Positions 33,427-41,707 of a stretch of DNA of 64,000 nucleotides are shown here, piece by piece (position 1 is the first letter of the stretch; each line of letters begins with the position of its first letter). The notes under the pieces are model-generated. The model searched no databases. It was not told where the DNA came from and worked only from the letters and a program-made list of their open reading frames with translations. This DNA is from Cyanobacteria bacterium UBA2855. GTDB taxonomy: Bacteria > Cyanobacteriota > Vampirovibrionia > Gastranaerophilales > Gastranaerophilaceae. The stretch lies in the NCBI GenBank assembly GCA_002350725.1, contig DEFJ01000015.1, positions 44,009 to 108,008 on the forward strand. The letters are read 5' to 3'. The position numbers and the translations under genes were made by a program.

Positions 33427-33915
33427 ATGGTCGCATTTGGCGGTGTAACATCAAGATTTGGACAAATAACAACTAACCAGCAAACTCAGGCGAATGGAAT
33501 TCGCTCGTTCAATACGCTTGCGAACTTGAATAATACAGATAAGACAGAAGATACAAATAATCAGCAAAACAATCAAAGTCAACTGTTTAATCGTAATTAC
33601 ACATCGCAACAACAAGCCTCAAACGATTTCTGGAATCAATACGGAAACAACAATTCAACAAATCAAACAAATCAAAACGGGAACCAAAGAACATTTGCAA
33701 CTGCTTCCAGACAATCAAATAATGGCACGGTAAGAGAAAATTTTTCCGCAAGAATGCGAGGTAATGCTATGGGAAGAGTCAAACAGGGTTTATCATATTT
33801 AAAACAAATGATTGCGAAAAAACATATTAAAGAGCAAATTCAAATGCAACAGCTACAACAACAACAGCTTGCCCAAAGTCAAGCCGCCAATGGAAATACA
33901 AGTACATCATCCTAA
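33427..33915 (+). CDS. Asn/Gln-rich low-complexity protein
   Basis: The ATG at 33427 is preferred over an upstream frame start (33358), as GAGAGG lies just before it and MVAFGGVTSRFG follows; 162 residues. VAFGG at the N-terminus resembles the short F-x-G motif of other genes here. The middle is dominated by Asn, Gln, Ser and Thr and is probably disordered. A helical basic stretch (RMRGNAMGRVKQGLSYLKQMI) and a Gln-rich tail (QMQQLQQQQLAQSQ) follow. No signal peptide or membrane helix. The last 4 bases overlap the end of the TPR gene on the other strand. Confidence 0.55.
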   Translation: MVAFGGVTSRFGQITTNQQTQANGIRSFNTLANLNNTDKTEDTNNQQNNQSQLFNRNYTSQQQASNDFWNQYGNNNSTNQTNQNGNQRTFATASRQSNNGTVRENFSARMRGNAMGRVKQGLSYLKQMIAKKHIKEQIQMQQLQQQQLAQSQAANGNTSTSS

Positions 33916-34394
33916 ACTATATATTTTTGAAGAATTAATTTTTTTAGTGCTTTTGCCCATATTGCATCAGGTTCAATTTTGAGTAATTTTTCTATGTATT
34001 CCAATGCGCTATGGTAGTCACCTATTCGTTTTTTTGCGGCAGCCATTGCATAAAGAGCATCCACAAATTTTTCATCCAATTCTATTGCTTTTTCCAAATC
34101 ATTTATCGCATTTTCTATATTAGGATTTTCTATATCTTTTCTTGACAGAATTATCCTTGCACGATTGTAATATGCATCACACATTTTATCATCAAGTTGA
34201 AGAGCTTTTGTGTAATCTAACATTGCTTCATTATAGTTTTCAACTGTATCATACGCAACTGCCCTATAGAAATACGAAATTGCCCAATCATTTTTTAATT
34301 CAATAGATTTACTAATACTTTCAATTGCATCCTGAAATTTTCCGCTGTTAATTTCTTCTATACCCTTATCAAGATAAGATTTGTAATCATTCAC
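33912..34394 (-). CDS. TPR-repeat protein
   Basis: Starts at GTG 34392-34394, nine bases after GGAG; an in-frame TTG 15 bases upstream (34409) would overlap that site. About 160 residues forming four TPR units: DKGIEEINSGKFQDAIESI, IELKNDWAISYFYRAVAYD, ALQLDDKMCDAYYNRARI, and a last unit with IELDEKFVDALYAMAAAKKR. It has no signal peptide and is likely a cytosolic scaffold. It is immediately downstream of thrS (54 bases apart) in the same direction. Confidence 0.75.
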   Translation of the reverse strand: MNDYKSYLDKGIEEINSGKFQDAIESISKSIELKNDWAISYFYRAVAYDTVENYNEAMLDYTKALQLDDKMCDAYYNRARIILSRKDIENPNIENAINDLEKAIELDEKFVDALYAMAAAKKRIGDYHSALEYIEKLLKIEPDAIWAKALKKLILQKYIV

Positions 34395-34463
34395 TGTTAA
34401 TTTCTCCAATTAATCTGAAAAGGTGCGCCATTACAGCACACCTTTTCATTTTCAAAAATCAAT

Positions 34464-36263
34464 TTATTCTGCTTTTTTAGCAAAAGATTCGTTTGCGCGA
34501 CTCTTAATTTCTTTTTCCAAGATTTCAATAAACTCTTCAACCTTGAATGTACCTACCTGACCGATTCCCCTTGCACGAACCGCAACCGATCCGGATTCAA
34601 TTTCCTTATCTCCAATTACGCAAACATAAGGAATTTTCTTATCCTGCAAGCTTTCTCTAATCTTGTAGTTCATACTTTCGGATCTGTCATCCAACGATGC
34701 TCTGATACCGGCATCACGCATCTTCTTATAAACAGTTTCAGCGTAATCTGTATGCTTATCGTTACTGATAGGAACAATATTTACCTGTGTCGGAGCAAGC
34801 CATGTAGGGAATGCACCCGCATAATGCTCAATCAAAATTCCGTGAAATCTTTCCATTGAACCGAAAATTACACGGTGCAGCATTAAAGGTGTTTTCAATT
34901 GACCGTCTTTATCCTGATATTTAATATCAAATCTTGCCGGCAAATTAAAGTCTAACTGAATAGTTGCGCACTGCCAAGTTCTGCCGATAGCATCTTTTAC
35001 TTTAAAGTCAATCTTCGGACCGTAAAATGCGCCGTCACCTTCGTTGATGTCGTATTTCATTCCACGGCGTTCCATAGCTTCTTTTAAGCCGGCTTCAGCC
35101 TTATTCCAATTTTCGATTTCCCCAACATAACTTTCAGGACGAGTTGAAAGTTCAACTTCAAAATCCATCTTGAAAATTGCCATTGTGTCTGCGACAAAAT
35201 CAATAATTGAATTAATTTCGTCAACTAACTGCTCAGGTGTACAGAAGATATGCGCATCATCCTGAGTAAACCCTTGAACACGAGTTAATCCTGACAATGC
35301 TCCGGATTTTTCTTTTCTGTATACAGTACCCAACTCGGCCATTCTTAAAGGTAATGAACGGTAGGAATGTCTGTTTGCTTGATAAATCAAAATATGGAAC
35401 GGACAATTCATCGGTTTTATAACGTATTGATCGTCAGAATCTTCATCCTTTTGAACAAAAAACATATTTTCTTTGTAGTGATCCATATGTCCTGAAATTT
35501 CCCACAGTTTTGATTTCGCAATTTGTGGTGAATACACTGTTACATAACCACGTTTTCTGTGTTCACTTCTCCAATAGTTCTCTATTTCTTCTCTGACTAT
35601 TGCAAGATTTGGATGCCACAAAACTAATCCTCCGCCCAACTCTTCTCTTGTGGAGAATAAATCAAGCTTTGCCCCGAGTTTTCTGTGGTCACGTTTTTCG
35701 GCTTCTTCAAGAAATGTTAAATAAGCTGCCAAATCTTCTTTCGTCCAGTATGCAGTAGCATATATTCTTTGAAGCATTTTGTTTTTTTCATTACCTCTCC
35801 AATACGCACCTGCAACCTTTAACAGCTTAATTGCATTACCTTTTATATAAGATGTATTCGGAATATGCGGACCTGCACAAAGGTCGTTAAACAATACATT
35901 TCCGTCCTTATCCTTTGTCAAATATAGTGTAGGGTTGTCATTTCTGTGCTCTTCAAGCAATTCTGCCTTATAAATTTCACCCTGCTCTTTAAATTCTTTA
36001 ATTTGCGCATCTACATCAGGTATAACATACTTTTCGAAAGTAAGATTTTGTTTGATAATTTCCTTCATCTTCTCTTCAATTTTTGCTAAATCCTCAGTAG
36101 TAAATGCGTGCCCGTCAGTAAGGTCAAAATCATAGTAAAATCCTTCGTCCGTAGCCGGCCCGATAGCTAATTTTGCTGCGGGAAACAGGCTCTGTACTGC
36201 TTGCGCCATAATGTGTGAAGTTGAGTGTCTCAACGTACGCAACGTTTCATTGTTCTTTTCCAT
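34464..36263 (-). CDS. thrS: Threonyl-tRNA synthetase, form without TGS domain
   Basis: 599 residues from ATG 36261-36263, which has a GAGA ribosome binding site; a longer frame to 36335 adds no conserved sequence. It begins directly with the editing domain (LRHSTSHIMAQAVQ, with the HxxxH zinc/editing motif at H13/H17), so the ~60-residue N-terminal TGS domain of the E. coli enzyme is absent. Class II motifs include GLTRVQGFTQDDAHIFC and ESYVGEIENWNKAE. FGSMERFHGILIEHY and the C-terminal anticodon-binding domain (PTWLAPTQVNIVPIS) are present. It charges tRNA-Thr. No T-box sequence is recognised upstream. Confidence 0.95.
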   Translation of the reverse strand: MEKNNETLRTLRHSTSHIMAQAVQSLFPAAKLAIGPATDEGFYYDFDLTDGHAFTTEDLAKIEEKMKEIIKQNLTFEKYVIPDVDAQIKEFKEQGEIYKAELLEEHRNDNPTLYLTKDKDGNVLFNDLCAGPHIPNTSYIKGNAIKLLKVAGAYWRGNEKNKMLQRIYATAYWTKEDLAAYLTFLEEAEKRDHRKLGAKLDLFSTREELGGGLVLWHPNLAIVREEIENYWRSEHRKRGYVTVYSPQIAKSKLWEISGHMDHYKENMFFVQKDEDSDDQYVIKPMNCPFHILIYQANRHSYRSLPLRMAELGTVYRKEKSGALSGLTRVQGFTQDDAHIFCTPEQLVDEINSIIDFVADTMAIFKMDFEVELSTRPESYVGEIENWNKAEAGLKEAMERRGMKYDINEGDGAFYGPKIDFKVKDAIGRTWQCATIQLDFNLPARFDIKYQDKDGQLKTPLMLHRVIFGSMERFHGILIEHYAGAFPTWLAPTQVNIVPISNDKHTDYAETVYKKMRDAGIRASLDDRSESMNYKIRESLQDKKIPYVCVIGDKEIESGSVAVRARGIGQVGTFKVEEFIEILEKEIKSRANESFAKKAE

Positions 36264-36539
36264 ATTTTTCTCTTTCTGTCCTTTACAAAGAGTCGAAATA
36301 ATTTGAATACAACATCTATTACAAATTCCAAACAAATGGCCGGCTCTTATAAGGGTGGACCCCCTAAACTATTACCGCCTACAAACAGAATAGGCTTACA
36401 ATAATGTTATAACACGAAAAAAATAAGAGTAAAGAAGGAATTTGACTTGACAAAAAACTATATGTAAAGTTTTGTAAAGTGTAATTCCTACACTATATCA
36501 AGGTTTTAAGGATTTTGAAAAAATTATTTAGCCAAATGG

Positions 36540-36567
36540 TTGACAAGAAATATATTGTATGTAATAA
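36540..36567 (+). promoter_or_regulatory. Candidate promoter of a plus-strand small RNA
   Basis: TTGACA (36540-36545), a 16-base spacer and TAATAA (36562-36567). It points right into a stretch without a gene that ends in a strong terminator at 36689. Confidence 0.45.
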
Positions 36568-36574
36568 TAATTGA

Positions 36575-36715
36575 GTAAGATTTAAGTGTAGCCGAAACAC
36601 TAAATATAAATAGATTCATTAACCCCAAAAACATATAAACTCCTAAATAATAAACACTAAAAGAGACCATTAGGATGCAGAAAACGACCCACTCACCAGT
36701 TGAGTGGTTTTTTTT
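36575..36715 (+). ncRNA. Candidate small RNA of about 140 nt
   Basis: Between thrS and the next leftward gene lies a ~520-base stretch with no convincing gene. On the plus strand a TTGACA promoter (36540) and a strong terminator (36689-36715) bracket about 140 bases. No protein of reasonable length with a ribosome binding site is encoded in between. A 75-codon frame on the other strand is hydrophobic but overlaps another terminator and lacks a ribosome binding site. The RNA matches no family I can recall. Confidence 0.4.
36689..36715 (+). terminator. Orphan plus-strand Rho-independent terminator
   Basis: CCACTCA (36689-36695) and TGAGTGG (36701-36707) with a 5-base loop, followed by eight T's. 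No plus-strand protein gene ends nearby, which is the main hint for the small RNA. Confidence 0.8.
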
Positions 36716-36737
36716 ACGAGTAAAATATTTTCGAATG

Positions 36738-36767
36738 AAAAAACGGGACATTTAATAAATGTCCCGT
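36738..36767 (-). terminator. Terminator after the gene at 36790
   Basis: ACGGGACATTTA (36743-36754) and TAAATGTCCCGT (36756-36767) form a perfect palindrome; on the minus strand it is followed by T's. Confidence 0.8.
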
Positions 36768-36789
36768 CATTAACTTTCTTGGAAAATTA

Positions 36790-37083
36790 TTATTCCCAAT
36801 CCCAAGTGAATAATTTCTTCCAGAATGTTTTTTCTTCATTGATTCTGTTTTTTGCATTTTGTTTTGCCTGTTTTGCAGCGGCTTTTCTTTCAGCAGCAGC
36901 TTTCTTTTGAGCTTCTTTTTGAGCTTTTGCTTGAGCTTTTTGTTGATTGTAAGTATTTTCAGTATTTGTGATAGCTGCAGATGTTTTATTTAACCAATTA
37001 GTAACACCTGTTGTTGTAGCTGCTTGAGCTGAACCAATTGAAATTACGGCTGCTGCCATTAAAACTACTAATGTTTTTTTCAT
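36790..37083 (-). CDS. Small secreted Ala/Lys/Gln-rich protein
   Basis: 97 residues with a ribosome binding site AAAGGAG. A signal peptide (MKKTLVVLMAAAVISIGSAQ) is followed by a short Thr/Asn-rich part and a long single helix of Lys, Ala and Gln (KAQAKAQKEAQKKAAAERK). The end is aromatic (FWKKLFTWDWE). Likely periplasmic; the basic helix could bind peptidoglycan, nucleic acid or acidic glycan, but there is no direct evidence. It precedes its own terminator and follows another small secreted protein. Confidence 0.7.
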   Translation of the reverse strand: MKKTLVVLMAAAVISIGSAQAATTTGVTNWLNKTSAAITNTENTYNQQKAQAKAQKEAQKKAAAERKAAAKQAKQNAKNRINEEKTFWKKLFTWDWE

Positions 37084-37132
37084 TTCTTTTCTCCTTATCT
37101 AAACAAATTGGGGCTACTAAAGCCCCAATATA

Positions 37133-37435
37133 CTAATGAATTTTCTTTGAACGTTGGTATGCCGCAGTATATTCATCCCATGAATTTTTGAAAGAAGTGT
37201 CATTACTCATTTCAAATCTGCGTCTTTGTTGTTCCCATACTCCGCGATTTTCTTCAGCTTTTGCCTGCCATCCAGCTGATAAATTGCTTGCTGATGATGA
37301 GCCCGGCTGCTCATATGATTGAGAACCTCTTAATTGAGGTGTATTTTCTGACATTTTATCACCGTCTGCTTGTGCCGCAAATGCAGGTACTACCAGTAGT
37401 GAACATAAAACAGAAACTATAACTATGTTTTTCAT
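37133..37435 (-). CDS. Small secreted protein
   Basis: 100 residues with ribosome binding site AAAGGA. A signal peptide (MKNIVIVSVLCSLLVVPAFA) is followed by a polar mature part with a Ser-rich spacer (QPGSSSASNLSAGW) and a C-terminal helical stretch of Trp, Arg and Gln (NRGVWEQQRRRFEM, FKNSWDEYTAAYQRSKK). The family is not recognised. It lies 49 bases upstream of the Ala/Lys-rich secreted protein, in the same direction. Confidence 0.65.
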   Translation of the reverse strand: MKNIVIVSVLCSLLVVPAFAAQADGDKMSENTPQLRGSQSYEQPGSSSASNLSAGWQAKAEENRGVWEQQRRRFEMSNDTSFKNSWDEYTAAYQRSKKIH

Positions 37436-37468
37436 ACGTTTTCCTTTCGCATTTACATATATATTATA

Positions 37469-38170
37469 CTAGATAGAATTATACATTGCAAGAATTTTGT
37501 CAATTCCATCTTTTGCAATTGTAAAGATTTCTAACATTTTGATATATTCATACGGTGCACCCTCAGCAGTAGTCTGAAATTCTATAATTTTTCCGCTTTG
37601 TGTCAAAACAATATTGCTGTCAACTTGAGCATGAGAGTCCTCTTCGTAACATAAATCCAGCATAACCTCTCCATCAATTATTCCGGCAGAAATTGCGGCA
37701 ACCGGTTCAATAATAGGATTTTCCGATAAAGTCCCATTTTTAAGTAATTTTTCAACAGCAATTTTTAACGCTAAATAGCCTCCGCATATACTTGCGGTTC
37801 TTGTACCTCCGTCGGCTTGAATTACATCGGCATCAATTGTTATTGTCACATCCGACATTTTAGTCAAATCAAGACACGCTCGCAAACTTCTGCCAATTAA
37901 TCTTTGTATTTCTTGAGTTCTGCCTGAGATTTTAGTTCTTTCTCTTTGACATCTTGTATTTGTAGATGACGGAAGAAGAGAATATTCCGCTGTTAACCAG
38001 CCTCTTGAATCATCCTTATCCATCCATTTAGGTTTACCAATTTCAACTGATGCTGTTGTTATTACTCTTGTGTCACCGAACTCTACAAGCACTGAACCCA
38101 AAGCATTTTTTGTGAAATCTTTGGTAAATTTAATTGTTCTTAACTCATTGTTTTTTCTACCTTGCCTCAT
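37469..38170 (-). CDS. rph: Ribonuclease PH
   Basis: 233 residues from ATG 38168-38170, with AAGGA upstream; a frame open to 38239 overlaps the next gene. RNase PH removes 3' nucleotides from tRNA precursors using phosphate. MRQGRKNNELRTIKFTKDFT at the start, RCQRERTKISGRTQEIQRLI, CLDLTKMSDVTITIDADVIQ and DGGTRTASICGG are characteristic. The C-terminal YEEDSHAQVDSN and EFQTTAEGAP are complete. It is followed only by small secreted protein genes, and preceded by a small Zn-ribbon gene four bases upstream, so it is likely in an operon. Confidence 0.95.
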   Translation of the reverse strand: MRQGRKNNELRTIKFTKDFTKNALGSVLVEFGDTRVITTASVEIGKPKWMDKDDSRGWLTAEYSLLPSSTNTRCQRERTKISGRTQEIQRLIGRSLRACLDLTKMSDVTITIDADVIQADGGTRTASICGGYLALKIAVEKLLKNGTLSENPIIEPVAAISAGIIDGEVMLDLCYEEDSHAQVDSNIVLTQSGKIIEFQTTAEGAPYEYIKMLEIFTIAKDGIDKILAMYNSI

Positions 38171-38174
38171 AACA

Positions 38175-38399
38175 TTATTCCTTATAATCATAATCCCACA
38201 TATATATTTGTCCACAGTATCTGCATACCGCATGCTCATTCATAAATCTTAAATCAGGTACAAAGGTATAACCGTCAACTGATATTTGAAGTTCATTTTT
38301 AGTATTATATGATTGCTCAAACTCTCGTTTCCCTCTGTAATCAGGAGAAAACATCAATTCAAATTTATCTTTTGATTTGCAATTTTTGCAGATAAACAA
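38175..38399 (-). CDS. Small zinc-ribbon-like protein
   Basis: 74 residues starting with TTG 38397-38399, preceded by GAGGG at a good distance. CKNCKSKDKF near the N-terminus and CRYCGQIYMWDYD at the C-terminus give two CxxC pairs likely to bind one zinc. In between is a beta-like stretch (ELQISVDGYTFVPDLRF). It sits between the membrane protein at 38402 and rph with almost no gaps, so the three are probably co-transcribed. Its function is unknown. Confidence 0.6.
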   Translation of the reverse strand: MFICKNCKSKDKFELMFSPDYRGKREFEQSYNTKNELQISVDGYTFVPDLRFMNEHAVCRYCGQIYMWDYDYKE

Positions 38400-38401
38400 A
38401 A

Positions 38402-39391
38402 TTAATCCCTCTGTTTTTTTGCCCTGTTAATAACTTCAGCAGAGACTTTTTTCACAACTCTTCTGCCGGTTTTATGACCCGTATCGTAACCTATATCACC
38501 CACAAGAGCTTTGTACCACAATGCCCATGTAATACTCCTTAGTGGAAGAGTAAAACCTATTACAATAAACGAAACTGATTGATATACAAAAAATTCCGAA
38601 ACTTTTGCCGGTGTTATAAGGTTAAATGAAGAATTAAACATAAGTATTTTTTCATTTATAACATCAATAGGTACAAGATCAACTATAGTTTTGTCAAATA
38701 CTAATCCGAGAAAATGTGTAAGCTTAGTGAAATCAAATACTACAGAAAAACCCTGAACAAACAAAATATGAGTAAAAATACCTATTATAACCATTATCAA
38801 CAAAGTTCTAAAGCCGTTTCCTTTTATAATATCAAAACTTCTTCTGAAGCAACCGACAGGAGATTTATCCGGTTCGAATGAAAATACCTGAAAAACCAGT
38901 ACAAAATACACAAAAAATACTGCTCCGATTAGCCACAGAATCGGAATTAATATAGAGGCAGATATAAATAAAGAATACAAAATCCATAACCCGATATAAG
39001 AGAAAGAACGGGTTGTTATAGTTGCCTTATGCGCAGGAAAATCATATATTTTACCTGTAGTTAAAAATCCGTCCGTTATAGAATTAATTGCACCGTATGC
39101 AACAAGATAATCCCAAAAAGCTTTCATAAAAATCAAAAGTCCGGGAATAATAACAACTACGATACTCATTACCATTGTTGAATAATCTCTGAAAAATTCA
39201 TATTTTTCGGCAAGTTCCGGTAAATATGCAGTAAATAATGCCGATAGCGAAAAGACCAACATTAATCCTAACAGCTGACCTAACACAGGAAACAACATAT
39301 AACCGCAAAATTTTAAGAAATTTGTGCTATAAATCCTTATTGACGCTAATATAATCCATATGAAATTATTCTCAACTTTAATCTTTGCCAT
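38402..39391 (-). CDS. Unknown membrane protein with about six helices
   Basis: 329 residues; GGAG precedes the ATG. Predicted helices include FCGYMLFPVLGQLLGLMLV, MVMSIVVVIIPGLLIFMKAF, IGLWILYSLFISASILIPIL and FRTLLIMVIIGIFTHILFV. A cytosolic SPVGCFRRSFDIIKGNGF segment is conserved-looking and recalls other bacterial membrane proteins that carry a CFRRSFDLVKGN-type motif in such domains. The C-terminus is basic. No enzyme motif is visible. It heads the leftward unit with the Zn-ribbon gene and rph. Confidence 0.6.
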   Translation of the reverse strand: MAKIKVENNFIWIILASIRIYSTNFLKFCGYMLFPVLGQLLGLMLVFSLSALFTAYLPELAEKYEFFRDYSTMVMSIVVVIIPGLLIFMKAFWDYLVAYGAINSITDGFLTTGKIYDFPAHKATITTRSFSYIGLWILYSLFISASILIPILWLIGAVFFVYFVLVFQVFSFEPDKSPVGCFRRSFDIIKGNGFRTLLIMVIIGIFTHILFVQGFSVVFDFTKLTHFLGLVFDKTIVDLVPIDVINEKILMFNSSFNLITPAKVSEFFVYQSVSFIVIGFTLPLRSITWALWYKALVGDIGYDTGHKTGRRVVKKVSAEVINRAKKQRD

Positions 39392-39467
39392 AACTACTCC
39401 ATGTTGTACTTGGATTTTTATGTTACAATTGTGTTATTATTTTATTACAAATAAAGTTAAAAAAACA

Positions 39468-40103
39468 ATGTCAAATTATACGGAATTAATAAAATCATTT
39501 ACAAAAAAAGATTATGAAGAGAAAAGAGTAAATCTGCATATTCACACCGTATGTTCAGACGGTCAGGCAACCCCAAGTGAAATATTAAGACAGGCAAAAG
39601 AAAAAGGATACAAATATGTATCAATTTCCGATCATAACACACTCAACGCATATTTTTCCAATGAAATAATTGGCAGTGATATTATTATCCCTGCAGTTGA
39701 ATTTGATGTATGGTGCGGATATGTATTTATGCATCTTTTAGCATACGGTATAGATGTTAATAATGAAGAATTACAAAAATTCTGTGCAAAAACTAAAAAG
39801 GGAACAGAATTAGATATTATAAGAATTTTTTCCGGCAGAGATATTAAAAAACTTATTCAAGCTGTACATAACTCAGGCGGAATAGCTGTATTGGCTCATC
39901 CTGCTTGTTGTTGGGCATTTAGTATGGACAAATTTATTAAAAAACTTATTTCATACGGTCTGGATGGACTTGAAGTATATTATCCTTACAAACGCCATCG
40001 CGGAATTATAAAATTCCACACCGTACATGCTATAGAAAAATTAGCCGATAAATATAATTTGATAAAAACAGGCGGTACAGACCTGCACTCTTTTGAACTG
40101 TAA
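39468..40103 (+). CDS. PHP-domain metal-dependent phosphoesterase
   Basis: 211 residues from ATG 39468. The PHP metal site is clear: NLHIHTVCSDG (HxH plus Asp), SISDHNTL, an AVEF segment, AVLAHPACCW and GGTDLHS at the end. It resembles RNase AM/TrpH-type nucleotide phosphatases, which cleave 3',5'-bisphosphate nucleosides or 5' ends of RNA, but is shorter than those (~280). The substrate is not certain. It is divergent from the membrane protein at 38402 and convergent with mtnA. Confidence 0.85.
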   Translation: MSNYTELIKSFTKKDYEEKRVNLHIHTVCSDGQATPSEILRQAKEKGYKYVSISDHNTLNAYFSNEIIGSDIIIPAVEFDVWCGYVFMHLLAYGIDVNNEELQKFCAKTKKGTELDIIRIFSGRDIKKLIQAVHNSGGIAVLAHPACCWAFSMDKFIKKLISYGLDGLEVYYPYKRHRGIIKFHTVHAIEKLADKYNLIKTGGTDLHSFEL

Positions 40104-40139
40104 GTCTTAAAATACTCTATCAATAATTATTTACTGTTA

Positions 40140-41198
40140 CTATTTTGTAAAAGCTTTTGCAATAGACTCGTTATAATTCGGTCTTAAAATTCCTACTTCC
40201 GTAATAATACCGGCAATAAGCTCATGCGGAGTTACATCAAATCCGGGATTAATTATATTAACTTCCGGAGCGCAAATAATTTTTCCGTTTATATGAGTAA
40301 CTTCTTCTCTCGAGCGTTCTTCTATAACAATTTCATCCCCTGTTTTGATGGATGTGTCAATTGTAGACAATGGCGCAGCCACATAAAACGGTACATTATG
40401 ATATTTTGCGGCAATTGCAACCGTATATGTTCCTATCTTATTTGCGGCATCCCCATTTGCAGCAATTCTATCCGCACCTACTACTACCATATCAATCATA
40501 CCTTTTTTCATAAAGTATGAACACATACCGTCAGTAATAAGGGTTGTCGGAATGCCATCCATTGTTAACTCAAGTGTTGTAATTCTTGCACCTTGCTGGC
40601 GAGGACGTGTTTCGTCAGCAAATACTTGAATTGTATTATCTTTTGCATAAGCAGAACGTACTACCCCAAGCGCTGTTCCGTAACCGACTGTAGCTAAAGC
40701 TCCGGCATTACAATGGGTTAAAATTGTTGCACCTTTTGGTACAACTTCTGCTCCATAGTCACCTATTTTTTTATTAATTTCGATATCTTCATTTTCAAGT
40801 TTTATACCATTATCAATTAGCTCTTTTATAATTCCTTCAATGGAAGACGTTGAATTTTTTATAATTTCTTTTTGTTTTTCAACCGCCCACATTAAATTTA
40901 CTGCTGTTGGACGAGATGTTTTCATATAATCTGCTTTTTCAAGTAACTTAGAAATAAATTCATCCCTTAAAAGATTTTGTTTTCCTAATTCCATAGCATA
41001 CAAAGCAATACCATGTGCTCCTGCAATACCAATAGCCGGTGCACCTCGAACAATCATATCTCTGATTGCATGAAACATTTCATCCCCGCTTTTTATATCA
41101 ACATATGTATATTCATACGGAAATTTCGTCTGATCTACCATTTTTGAACAGTTATCAGCCCATTGTATTGTTCTTATTTTTGATTGAAATTCTGCCAT
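40140..41198 (-). CDS. mtnA: S-methyl-5-thioribose-1-phosphate isomerase
   Basis: 352 residues from ATG 41196-41198, six bases after GGAG. It converts 5-methylthioribose-1-phosphate to the ribulose form in the methionine salvage pathway. Signatures are DMIVRGAPAIGIAGAHG, THCNAGALATVGYGTALGVV with the catalytic Cys, ADETRPRQQGAR, and VVGADRIAANGDAANKIGTY with the catalytic Asp. ISNA-type eIF2B-like fold. No other mtn gene is in this window. A membrane protein gene lies 16 bases upstream in the same direction. Confidence 0.95.
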   Translation of the reverse strand: MAEFQSKIRTIQWADNCSKMVDQTKFPYEYTYVDIKSGDEMFHAIRDMIVRGAPAIGIAGAHGIALYAMELGKQNLLRDEFISKLLEKADYMKTSRPTAVNLMWAVEKQKEIIKNSTSSIEGIIKELIDNGIKLENEDIEINKKIGDYGAEVVPKGATILTHCNAGALATVGYGTALGVVRSAYAKDNTIQVFADETRPRQQGARITTLELTMDGIPTTLITDGMCSYFMKKGMIDMVVVGADRIAANGDAANKIGTYTVAIAAKYHNVPFYVAAPLSTIDTSIKTGDEIVIEERSREEVTHINGKIICAPEVNIINPGFDVTPHELIAGIITEVGILRPNYNESIAKAFTK

Positions 41199-41214
41199 GT
41201 CATTCTCCATTTAA

Positions 41215-41661
41215 CTATTTTTTACTTAAATTATTAATTGTTTCCGTGATGTAATATATCAAAAATCCGGAAAAAGCATTTATTGTGGCACTTAAAATTG
41301 CCAAAAATATTGCACAGACTATTACTACAAATATATTTGCATGTCCTAAAAATATTGCAACCCCATAGTTGCTTGAATAATGAAAAACTCTGACCAAAAT
41401 AATTACAAGCGGCATATAGATTAATGAAAATACCAAAAAAGAAATAAATCCGACAATTCCGCCGATTGTTATACTTTCGGGAACTGATTCAAGTCTTAAT
41501 GCACCTACCCTCATCAAGAATATAATTACAATTACAGCAGAAAAACATAACAATATAAGAAATGCTAAACTGCCTATATAAGGTAAAACGGATAAAAAAC
41601 CGCATACGGCACCGATGAAACAGCTTAATATGCTTATTACTTTTAATAAAGACATGTTCAT
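41215..41661 (-). CDS. Small membrane protein with four to five helices
   Basis: 148 residues from ATG 41659-41661, preceded by GGGAG. Helices include LLKVISILSCFIGAVCGFL, SLAFLILLCFSAVIVIIFL, IGGIVGFISFLVFSLIYMP, and ANIFVVIVCAIFLAILSA, with short loops. It resembles small DUF-type membrane proteins in low-G+C anaerobes but no family is certain. It is probably in one transcript with mtnA. Confidence 0.55.
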   Translation of the reverse strand: MNMSLLKVISILSCFIGAVCGFLSVLPYIGSLAFLILLCFSAVIVIIFLMRVGALRLESVPESITIGGIVGFISFLVFSLIYMPLVIILVRVFHYSSNYGVAIFLGHANIFVVIVCAIFLAILSATINAFSGFLIYYITETINNLSKK

Positions 41662-41707
41662 TTTGTGTTCTCCCTTATTACCCGTTGTTATTTTAGCACA
41701 ACAAAAT

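Noticed and set aside
36340..36420. AGGGTGGACC near thrS, resembling the T-box antiterminator motif
   Set aside because: It is on the strand opposite to thrS and lacks the full T-box core, so it cannot be a thrS T-box.
36524..36751. 75-codon hydrophobic frame on the minus strand
   Set aside because: It has no ribosome binding site, starts within the terminator of the neighbouring gene and lies opposite the candidate small RNA; AT-rich DNA often gives such hydrophobic frames.
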